A stretch of DNA of 27,507 nt from Desulfobulbaceae bacterium UBA5123 (GTDB taxonomy: Bacteria; Desulfobacterota; Desulfobulbia; Desulfobulbales; UBA5123). This document shows, piece by piece, positions 15,588-22,519 of this stretch. A program made the position numbers and the translations under genes. The stretch lies in NCBI GenBank assembly GCA_002415465.1, contig DHYT01000003.1, forward strand, positions 7,548 through 35,054. The letters run 5' to 3'. A model generated the notes under the pieces. That model did no database searches. It was not told where the DNA came from and saw only the letters and a program-made list of their open reading frames with translations. Within the stretch, counting starts at the first letter, position 1. The number at the start of each line of letters is the position of its first letter.

Positions 15588-18236
15588 CTAAATCATTAGA
15601 CCATTAAGTAATAATGCAACATGAATGAGCCCTGGCTCGTTTAGTTCTGGAATAGGCGGTTTGACTTTCAACATCATCTTTCCTGCCTGTATCGCCTCAA
15701 AGACGGATAGAGCCATCCCAGGCCCATCGTTCTCTCGATCTTTAGGCCATGGTTTCCATTCTGTGCTAAAAAAAGCAGGTTCAGGCTTCGCATCAGCGCT
15801 GTAGTAATTTGTCAAAACAAGGGCGGGTTGATTGTGTAAAGTGATTGTGTCAACTCCAATTGTTACCCCGGCTCGTTTTCCATCATCCTCTTCATCACTT
15901 TGACTATGCCATCCATGTTGAACAGCATTAATTACAAGTTCACTCAATAGTTGTGTGAAAAATGCAGTCTTAAGACGGCATGGTTTCCGTGTAAAAATGT
16001 CACGTAGTTCAAGTTCAACAACAGCTTTTGTTGCGTATATTTCAAAAACAGGAAATCTATAGAGAACACGGTGTGACATTTGCACATCTTTTGCACTGAT
16101 ATTCCGTATCTCCATTTGAAGGAGTGATAGGAGATCTAGAGGAGTGTCATAGTCGACGAAGCGGCCACCTTTTTCCATATTTAATCGAAAAAACTCTTTT
16201 TGGTTCTGGACTGCATACGCTTGCAATATTAGTGTCATATCATGCACTAAACGTGCACAAGATGCCGCTTCAGTGGTAGAATCTTGCCCCTCGAAATGTG
16301 CGACAACCGGGGAAATACGGTGTCCCATTGTATGCCCATAATGGCGGATGGCGCTTTTTTTGGCCGCTATTTCCGCATCTTTTCTTTCCAGGTGAAGCTT
16401 GTTCGTTTCATTAATTGTCTCCGTAAGGATCGCATATGCGTTCTCGATAGGTTGCAGAAGAGTCGATATGGTAAGTTTCAAGCGAGCTCTATCCGCCTGG
16501 TTCAAGGGGGATGAGGTAAAAGCAACAAATTGGCTTGGCCTATTGCTGGAAAGATTGATTGAATTAAATGTTTCTATTGCACAAATGTCATCAGCGAAGA
16601 TAGCACGGACCCATATCAAGTAATTTAATAGCTGGCACCCAAAGGTGGCGTCTTGTTCGTCAGGCATCCCATCAAAACATGGTTCCCACACATCCTCGCT
16701 TTTTCGTGTATAAAAACAACTTTTCTCGGAGAGTTTTGAAACAATTGCCCACACTTTTTTCCCAAAAAATTTGTGTTCAGCATTGGACGCTGACAGGAAA
16801 ACATCCTCGAAATATTTATCCTCTGGTGGAATATTCTTGTCGGCGAACTCTCTTAATATGGGGGTTCGGGATCGTAATGTGGCAGCACGGGATCGCAAAT
16901 TCCCAATATCTTCTTGCCAGATCTCCGTGAGATCAAGTTTTTCCTTTCCATAACTATGCGAGAAATAGGCCTTCCGCGACAACTTCAGAACATATTCTTG
17001 AGGCTCATCCAAATCTTGGCCATCACGTGTCACCTTTTTTCTTATAGAAGATGAAAGGTTGAGAACGTTCTTTTTCCATTGGGGCGAGTAATTTGGAAGA
17101 CGCCATAAGGATTTCCAAGCGTCATCGATAAAACACCCTGGTTGACCGCTTCCGTTACGATAAATGCTGCGATAATTGAACTCACTTTTGGTGAAGGGAT
17201 CGGTCAGAATAACGGAGAGGAGGATGATTTTGTCTGTCAGCTTAAATAGCACACGAAGGTGAGGCAAAAAGCAAATCGGCAAAAATCGCTGTTGTAGCTC
17301 GGGAATAATATCTTGATCATGTTCAGGAGAGATGGGGGGGAAATAGTTTGTTGGTGGATAATTATCGAGAGAGCTCGGTGTATCATCATAAAATCTATAA
17401 CGATCCTGGCCCGGACCGGACAAATATAGCGGTATTATATTTCCAACACTGCTTGGGTCATCCGGCCAAAAATGATCCAATGGCGTTCTGTCTTCTATGA
17501 ATGCATGTCGCCAGAATTCATCCTCAAAAAGCAATCTTTCAAGGCGTGAGCGCGATTGTTCCAGCGATATCTCGAAATCGGGCTTGAAACTTGGGCACCA
17601 TCTCCCGTCTCTGCCTGTAAATTGAAGATGATGATATTCTCTTGCACCACCCCAAACCGTTGGCCAAACTTGGCACCCACAACGAGAACAGGGAAAGATT
17701 TCCCAGTTGCTTTCAGGGTGACCATTGACACATTCCCTGCATAGCGAACGAAAATTTCCATTTCGATACGCCCATTTTAGCGTTCCTTGGTTAGGGAAAT
17801 CACTTTCGCCATTTCGAAACGCTTCCCAAGCGCCATAGCAGGGAAAACCATTGCCTTGCTCGTCAACGAGCAGAAGTCGATAAACCTGATGGTCACGAGA
17901 GTCTTTTACTAGATCACAGGAAGATTCCCCCCATTGACTTTTTTTGCCACGCAGACATGAATCATTTTCAAAACTTACATCTGTTATATCGAAAACCGCA
18001 CGCAATGCGGTTCTTACGTTTGAGCGTACAACTTCTTCAACGGCAGGATTATCCGGGAAAATGACAATGCATCTTATTTGTAGTGTTGTTCTTGACCCTT
18101 CTTTTAGAGCTTTAATCCAACTCGTTACATTATCCCCCTGTAGCCATTTCTTTGTCGCTTCTTCGTTTTTATGAGCTGAGTCCGGCAGGATGAGCCATAC
18201 CACGGCATCAAGTATGTCACTTGATGGGCTGCTCAT
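15588..18236 (-). CDS. Large soluble histidine-kinase-like protein (zinc-ribbon sensor part, GHKL ATPase C-terminus)
   Basis: An 882-residue protein without signal peptide or membrane segments. Residues 166-188 hold CREC...CSRCGC, a probable zinc ribbon, inside an unrecognised sensor region of about 600 residues. Near 629-640, AIRHYGHTMGHR with His632, His635 and His639 resembles a histidine-kinase dimerisation and phosphorylation helix. Residues 763-775 (LLSELVINAVQHG) are a good N-box and 836-842 (NDGPGMA) a G-box of the GHKL ATPase fold. The DxGxG D-box is not apparent. The ATG overlaps the radical SAM stop by 1 nt (TAATG). It probably signals to the next gene's receiver-like product; ligand and activity are unknown. 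Confidence 0.7.
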   Translation of the reverse strand: MSSPSSDILDAVVWLILPDSAHKNEEATKKWLQGDNVTSWIKALKEGSRTTLQIRCIVIFPDNPAVEEVVRSNVRTALRAVFDITDVSFENDSCLRGKKSQWGESSCDLVKDSRDHQVYRLLLVDEQGNGFPCYGAWEAFRNGESDFPNQGTLKWAYRNGNFRSLCRECVNGHPESNWEIFPCSRCGCQVWPTVWGGAREYHHLQFTGRDGRWCPSFKPDFEISLEQSRSRLERLLFEDEFWRHAFIEDRTPLDHFWPDDPSSVGNIIPLYLSGPGQDRYRFYDDTPSSLDNYPPTNYFPPISPEHDQDIIPELQQRFLPICFLPHLRVLFKLTDKIILLSVILTDPFTKSEFNYRSIYRNGSGQPGCFIDDAWKSLWRLPNYSPQWKKNVLNLSSSIRKKVTRDGQDLDEPQEYVLKLSRKAYFSHSYGKEKLDLTEIWQEDIGNLRSRAATLRSRTPILREFADKNIPPEDKYFEDVFLSASNAEHKFFGKKVWAIVSKLSEKSCFYTRKSEDVWEPCFDGMPDEQDATFGCQLLNYLIWVRAIFADDICAIETFNSINLSSNRPSQFVAFTSSPLNQADRARLKLTISTLLQPIENAYAILTETINETNKLHLERKDAEIAAKKSAIRHYGHTMGHRISPVVAHFEGQDSTTEAASCARLVHDMTLILQAYAVQNQKEFFRLNMEKGGRFVDYDTPLDLLSLLQMEIRNISAKDVQMSHRVLYRFPVFEIYATKAVVELELRDIFTRKPCRLKTAFFTQLLSELVINAVQHGWHSQSDEEDDGKRAGVTIGVDTITLHNQPALVLTNYYSADAKPEPAFFSTEWKPWPKDRENDGPGMALSVFEAIQAGKMMLKVKPPIPELNEPGLIHVALLLNGLMI

Positions 18237-19405
18237 TAGAAATCACCTCCGGATACATCACCATTTTCCCCCGCAGGTCGATGGTTCCAGCAGCCCACCG
18301 TTTTAACAAAGCCATCGGTTTCGATTTGTGCATCGCTGAGACCTGTTGTGCATCGTCCAAGGCACGAGTAACATTTTTCTTCCTGAAAATTGAGGCATTC
18401 TGTACACTTGCCAGCATATTTGTGATTTCTGATAACCTTCATGACCGGAGCGTTCCAGCACTCTTCCAGGGTTGATGAACGTACATTCCCAAGGCGTACA
18501 GAAATAGACCCAACACATGGATGAACATCACCGGTTTTTGAAACATACATGTGATGCCGGAAGCGATCACAGCATGTTCCGATATAACTCCTTGAGATAT
18601 GCCAGTGATTTCCAAACTCTTCCGCATCAACTCGCTGCAGGTTGCGGAAAATCTCGCGCATTTCGCTGTCGGGCGGGGAGCCCCCTGCCTCATCAAAAGA
18701 TTTTCCCCGTCCACGTTCAAGAATCGTGTCGCAGTCAAAAATGATATTGTGCCTGCGTGCGAAGCGAAGGAGCATAGGCAGTTCATGCTTGTTAGCATTC
18801 ATAACGGAAGTCACAATTCCAAGACGTGATTTCTTTCCAAAGGCTGGCTCGTTGAATCCCATTGCCATCAGCATCAACAACACATGATCACGTTGTAGGG
18901 CGTAATTGAACTGTGGGTTTTTCCCGTTCATACCCACCAACGTGTTCTGAATTTTTTCATCCATGCTGTTGTACTTCAGCAGGAGCACAAGGTCATACTC
19001 CTTAAGGCGTTCAGCCAGCTGCGCGTCTATCCAGTGGCCTGTCGTAAATATCGTCAGGCAAAGGCCATATTCTTTGCAGCAATCAAGGATGTCCAAGGTC
19101 AACTTGCAATTACTGACCCCCATCTGCTCATCACGATGGAACGGCTCTCCGCTTCCGGGAATACCGACATCACGCCCACCCATTTCCGCAAAAGATTTGA
19201 GCAAATTCCGATATTCATCAAGTGTGAGATTGTTGGGGTCTCGGTCGATTTTCCGCGTCGCCGCGAAACAATATTGGCAATACAGGTCGCACCAACCTGG
19301 GGTCTCGATCCACATGCTGCGTAATTCCCCACCAGCTTTTGTCTTTGTTGTGCCGAGCCCTGGTTGAACAAACTGCCTTTCTTGGGATGATTGATTCGTT
19401 GCCAT
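18236..19405 (-). CDS. Radical SAM protein with SPASM-like C-terminal cluster domain
   Basis: A 389-residue protein. WCDLYCQYC supplies the CX3CX2C motif (Cys39, 43, 46) that binds the SAM-cleaving 4Fe-4S cluster, and GIPGSGEPF (81-89) is the SAM-contacting motif. The C-terminal third is cysteine-rich (278, 279, 297, 316, 334, 337, 345, 348, 352, 372) in a SPASM-type pattern, suggesting auxiliary Fe-S clusters as in peptide- and protein-modifying enzymes. No precursor peptide gene is evident beside it, so the substrate could be an operon protein or a small molecule carried by the ABC transporter. Starts and stops overlap by 1 nt on both sides (TGATG, TAATG). Confidence 0.88.
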   Translation of the reverse strand: MATNQSSQERQFVQPGLGTTKTKAGGELRSMWIETPGWCDLYCQYCFAATRKIDRDPNNLTLDEYRNLLKSFAEMGGRDVGIPGSGEPFHRDEQMGVSNCKLTLDILDCCKEYGLCLTIFTTGHWIDAQLAERLKEYDLVLLLKYNSMDEKIQNTLVGMNGKNPQFNYALQRDHVLLMLMAMGFNEPAFGKKSRLGIVTSVMNANKHELPMLLRFARRHNIIFDCDTILERGRGKSFDEAGGSPPDSEMREIFRNLQRVDAEEFGNHWHISRSYIGTCCDRFRHHMYVSKTGDVHPCVGSISVRLGNVRSSTLEECWNAPVMKVIRNHKYAGKCTECLNFQEEKCYSCLGRCTTGLSDAQIETDGFVKTVGCWNHRPAGENGDVSGGDF

Positions 19406-20175
19406 CAGAGAATTCCATTCCTTTCCAATATTACTGAGTATCGCGAGACAATTTCAGAGCGTTTCATTGCCTGCCCTTCGGTTGATATGTCATCCGCCAC
19501 TTTCCCATTAGCAAGGATAATGAGTCGGTCGCCGGTGGCCTCCACTTGTGTGAGATCATGTGAAACCATCAGGACTGTAATACCTCGCTCGGCAGCCGCT
19601 TCTCGCACAACGGAAAGCAGCTTTGGCGCAGACATGGGGTCAATCGATGCGAGGAATTCATCAAGAAGCAGTACCTTTGGTGATCGAAGCAGGACAGCGG
19701 CGAGAGCCACCGCCTGTTTCTGCCCCCCCGACAGTAATCCGACTTGGCTGGAGAGCCGAGACTCAAGATCCATCTCAAAACGCGCAAGGAGACGCTTGAT
19801 TTTTTCGGTGCCTCCCTTGTTCAGGAACGACAAAGATGGGAAACGTCCATTTCGGCTGTAAAGGCGAAGGTTTTCCTCGATTGTCATCGAGGGGACGGTA
19901 TTTCGTTCTGGGCTTTGCTCTAAGAGTTGAACACTTCTAGAAAAATGTCGGGCCTTCGCCTTCGTTGCGCTTCGGCCATCAATAAAAACATTACCTTCGA
20001 AGGATTCGATTCCACCAGAAAGTATTTTTAGAAGCGTGGTTTTGCCGGAACCATTAGGTCCGATCACGTTACACCAACCGCCTGAACCAATTTCTAGAGA
20101 CGGGATGTCAAGCGCGCGAATCTCGTTATCAGTTCCTGTGTTATAGATAACTCGTATATCCTCTAACCTTATCAA
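19405..20175 (-). CDS. ABC transporter ATP-binding protein
   Basis: A 256-residue nucleotide-binding subunit with all motifs: Walker A GPNGSGKTT (39-47), Q-loop Gln near 87, signature LLSGGQ (147-152), Walker B VLLLDE (168-173) and H-loop His206 in VSHD. The start is TTG at 20175, overlapping the permease stop as TTGA; no internal ATG fits the family N-terminus better. With the two upstream genes it forms an uptake transporter of the kind often annotated TrpXYZ-like or unknown substrate. The ATPase stop shares a base with the radical SAM start. Confidence 0.93.
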   Translation of the reverse strand: MIRLEDIRVIYNTGTDNEIRALDIPSLEIGSGGWCNVIGPNGSGKTTLLKILSGGIESFEGNVFIDGRSATKAKARHFSRSVQLLEQSPERNTVPSMTIEENLRLYSRNGRFPSLSFLNKGGTEKIKRLLARFEMDLESRLSSQVGLLSGGQKQAVALAAVLLRSPKVLLLDEFLASIDPMSAPKLLSVVREAAAERGITVLMVSHDLTQVEATGDRLIILANGKVADDISTEGQAMKRSEIVSRYSVILERNGIL

Positions 20176-21065
20176 AGCGCTTCAACCCCCACAAGCAGCT
20201 GACCACGCCGCTTCACTATTGCTTGTTTCACGACCAAGGATATTGCCAGCAAGAGCCCCACCGCTATCTTCAAGTTCCATGGGTGGATATGCATGCGAAG
20301 ACCAATTTCAAAAGCCAGTCGGTAAATAAAAGAGCCGATGAACGCTGCGAGGAGAAGACGGTGTAGCGTCCTAGGAGAACAGATGGCTTCACCAAGAATC
20401 AAAGCAGCAAATGCGGAAACGATGAGGCCCGCACTCATGCCGATGTCGGAATAGCCAAAATATTGAGCCGCGATAGCGCCTGAGAATGATGTCAGCCCGT
20501 TTGCGATGGCCAGAGCAAGAATAACAAGAAAACCGGAATTGTGACCAAGTTTTGTGATGACCTGCGGGCTTTCCCCGCAAGCCCTGAGGAGATACCCCAA
20601 ATGAGTTCGGAGGAGAAAGAGCGACGCCCCAAAGAAAGACATCGCTCCGACCGCAAGTACCAATGGCCGCAAATGTGTTGGTAGAGCATCAAGCATCGAA
20701 AATGAAGAGACGAGTTGAATATTCGACTTGCCCATGATCTGCAGGTTTACAGAATATAGGACCGTCATCATTATGATTCCCGACAACAGCCGACTAATCC
20801 TTCCTTTCACATGAAGAAGAGCGGTCAAAGAACCCGCAATCATTCCCACGACTCCAGCCGCAATGAGCGCTGTTAAAGGCGAACCGCTTGAGGTTGAAAC
20901 CAGAATCGCGTAAACAGCGGCTCCTGTGGTGAAGGACGACTCGATCGTCAGGTCAGCAAAGCCAACCATACGGAAAGAGAAGACCAGACCCAGAGTCACC
21001 AAACTGTAAATGCTGGCAAGCTCGATCACGCTTGCCAGCATGGATAGAATTCCGCCAATGTCCAT
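20172..21065 (-). CDS. ABC transporter permease (branched-chain-type BPD_transp_2 fold)
   Basis: A 297-residue hydrophobic protein with about eight predicted membrane helices by eye. The N-terminal part ending VSFRMVGFADLTIESSFTTG-like and the central LLRACGESPQVITKLGHNSG segment, the cytoplasmic loop that contacts the ATPase, match permeases found with ABC_sub_bind-type lipoproteins. It starts 12 nt after the binding protein and overlaps the ATPase by 4 nt. Substrate unknown. Confidence 0.88.
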   Translation of the reverse strand: MDIGGILSMLASVIELASIYSLVTLGLVFSFRMVGFADLTIESSFTTGAAVYAILVSTSSGSPLTALIAAGVVGMIAGSLTALLHVKGRISRLLSGIIMMTVLYSVNLQIMGKSNIQLVSSFSMLDALPTHLRPLVLAVGAMSFFGASLFLLRTHLGYLLRACGESPQVITKLGHNSGFLVILALAIANGLTSFSGAIAAQYFGYSDIGMSAGLIVSAFAALILGEAICSPRTLHRLLLAAFIGSFIYRLAFEIGLRMHIHPWNLKIAVGLLLAISLVVKQAIVKRRGQLLVGVEAL

Positions 21066-21077
21066 TAGGTCTCTTCC

Positions 21078-22076
21078 TTATTCGATTACCTGCTTGGCTT
21101 GCTTGATGAGCGCTTCAGGCACTTGGACTCCCTGTTCTTGAGCCGCCTTTAGATTGATGATCAAATTCGCGTCAGTCGCCACCGCCACAGGAATGGAGCC
21201 GATATTGGTAACATTCTCCTGAAAGATTTTTGCGACGATTTTACCGGTAGCCACACCAACCTCGTAATAATTATTGCCATATGTCGCAAGAGCTCCTTTT
21301 TTCACCGAATCTTCGTCCCCGGCGAAAAGAGGAATATCGTTTTCGTTGGCGACCTTTACCATTGAAGATATGGCTGCGATGACGGTGTTGTCCCCTGGCA
21401 CGAGGAAAACATCACATCTACCCACCAAACTTTTTGCCGCCTGCATAACTTCCGAGGAGTTCGCGACCGGCACCTCGACCGCTTCTAACCCATTGGTTTT
21501 CAGCAGAGGACGTATATATTTCATGCTCGCCTCTGTATTTGATTCCCCGGGGTTGAGCACAATGCCAACCCGTTTTGCTGTCGGGGAAATTTGCTTAATC
21601 AAACCGATTTGCTTTTCATAGGGCCACCTGTCACTAGTTCCGGTTTTATTTCCACCTGGAGCGGCTTCACTCTCAGCCAATCCGGAAGCTACCGGGTCTG
21701 TAATCACACCAAAAACAACAGGAATAGTTTGAGTCGCTTTGCAGGCCGATTGGGCAGATGGTGTTCCAAGAGCCACAATCATTGCCACCTTCTGATCCAC
21801 GAACTGGCTATTAATCTGGACAGCTATCGGCTGATCGCCTCCAGCATTGCGATAAACGATGGAATAGCCCTTGTTTTCTGTGATTCCTTGCTTTTTCAAT
21901 TCATCCATCATCCCGGTTCTGGCCTCCTCCAAGAGAGGATGTTCCATGTACTGGTTGACCCCGATAACCCTTTTCCCAGGCTCCTGGGTTTTACTGCAAC
22001 CAACAAATATGCCTATCGAGACGATGGCCGCGACAAGGCATGTGACAATGGCCAATTTCTTTTGTGATTTGAACAT
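21078..22076 (-). CDS. ABC transporter substrate-binding lipoprotein (ABC_sub_bind/TrpX-like)
   Basis: A 332-residue periplasmic binding protein anchored by a lipoprotein signal: a basic N-terminus, a hydrophobic core and lipobox FVGC with Cys27. The mature part has the two-lobed pattern of the ABC_sub_bind family: VDQKVAMIVALGTPSAQSA, PVVFGVITDPVASGL, AKRVGIVLNPGESNTE and DVFLVPGDNTV. Some members bind tryptophan or other aromatic ligands, but the ligand here cannot be told. AAGGAG lies about 8 nt before the ATG. It is the first gene of the operon, so it gives the cassette an extracytoplasmic sensing or uptake end. Confidence 0.92.
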   Translation of the reverse strand: MFKSQKKLAIVTCLVAAIVSIGIFVGCSKTQEPGKRVIGVNQYMEHPLLEEARTGMMDELKKQGITENKGYSIVYRNAGGDQPIAVQINSQFVDQKVAMIVALGTPSAQSACKATQTIPVVFGVITDPVASGLAESEAAPGGNKTGTSDRWPYEKQIGLIKQISPTAKRVGIVLNPGESNTEASMKYIRPLLKTNGLEAVEVPVANSSEVMQAAKSLVGRCDVFLVPGDNTVIAAISSMVKVANENDIPLFAGDEDSVKKGALATYGNNYYEVGVATGKIVAKIFQENVTNIGSIPVAVATDANLIINLKAAQEQGVQVPEALIKQAKQVIE

Positions 22077-22140
22077 TGGGGCTCTCCTTTTTTCCGTAAT
22101 GATTTTGGCGTACTTTTGGGCTTGGTCAGCCTTTCTGCTT

Positions 22141-22186
22141 TTTTATGCATTGCCCGCGCAATTCATTCTGACAACCGCTGACAAAC
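22141..22186 (-). promoter_or_regulatory. Operon-proximal tandem-repeat element 1 with -10-like box
   Basis: CTGACAACCGCTGACAAAC (22168-22186) is two TGACAA units 10 bp apart. On the minus strand, 20 nt after the repeat, comes CATAAAA (22147-22141), about 65 nt upstream of the binding-protein ATG. The same layout occurs at two other sites in this gap, which makes a promoter with an activator or alternative-sigma element likely. Confidence 0.5.
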
Positions 22187-22204
22187 CACACATCGCATCC
22201 TTTA

Positions 22205-22253
22205 TTTTTATATGGTGCAAGGCAACGTGTTTGGCTGACAAGCGCTGACAAAC
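22205..22253 (-). promoter_or_regulatory. Tandem-repeat element 2 with -10-like box
   Basis: CTGACAAGCGCTGACAAAC (22235-22253) differs from element 1 at one base. On the minus strand CATATAAAAA (22214-22205) follows after 20 nt, the same spacing as element 1. Confidence 0.5.
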
Positions 22254-22305
22254 GGACATCGACAAAACACGCACCACCAAACAAAATTGACATAACTTAA
22301 TGAAA

Positions 22306-22418
22306 TTAAAGAGTTTGTTCAACTTGCTCTTTGTGCCATTTTTTCCCCGCCATGGTGTTTTCTATGAAAACCGTCTCCTTCTCAAAGGAAATAATGACGA
22401 GAAGCTCTTGCCTTACGT
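22306..22418. other. Stretch between elements 2 and 3, no supported gene
   Basis: If element 3 is used as a promoter, this is transcript leader. It holds a small hairpin, GTTTTC/GAAAAC (22357-22371), lying between an AAGGAG (22380-22375, minus strand) and an ATG at 22353 that opens a 15-codon frame ending at 22306. The open frame is too short to call a gene. Confidence 0.3.
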
Positions 22419-22464
22419 CCTATATGTCCCATAACTGTCCCATTTCTGACAACCGCTGACAAAC
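22419..22464 (-). promoter_or_regulatory. Tandem-repeat element 3 with -10-like box
   Basis: CTGACAACCGCTGACAAAC (22446-22464) is identical to element 1. On the minus strand CATATAGG (22426-22419) follows after 19 nt. It lies 55 nt beyond the stop of the DUF4062 gene and about 345 nt from the binding-protein start. Confidence 0.45.
22425..22443. repeat. Tandem TGTCCCAT direct repeat, period 11 bp
   Basis: TGTCCCAT occurs at 22425-22432 and 22436-22443, one helical turn apart, between element 3 and its -10-like box. It is absent from elements 1 and 2, so it may be a second binding site or part of a dispersed repeat. Confidence 0.5.
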
Positions 22465-22519
22465 GACCAAAAGCCTCCCCGAGAGTAAGCCGTAGTCCAA
22501 ATTGAACAGCCCGGCCACC

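Noticed and set aside
22168..22464. CRISPR array reading of the three TGACAA repeats
   Set aside because: Only three copies, unequal spacings of 67 and 211 bases, repeats too short and no cas genes.
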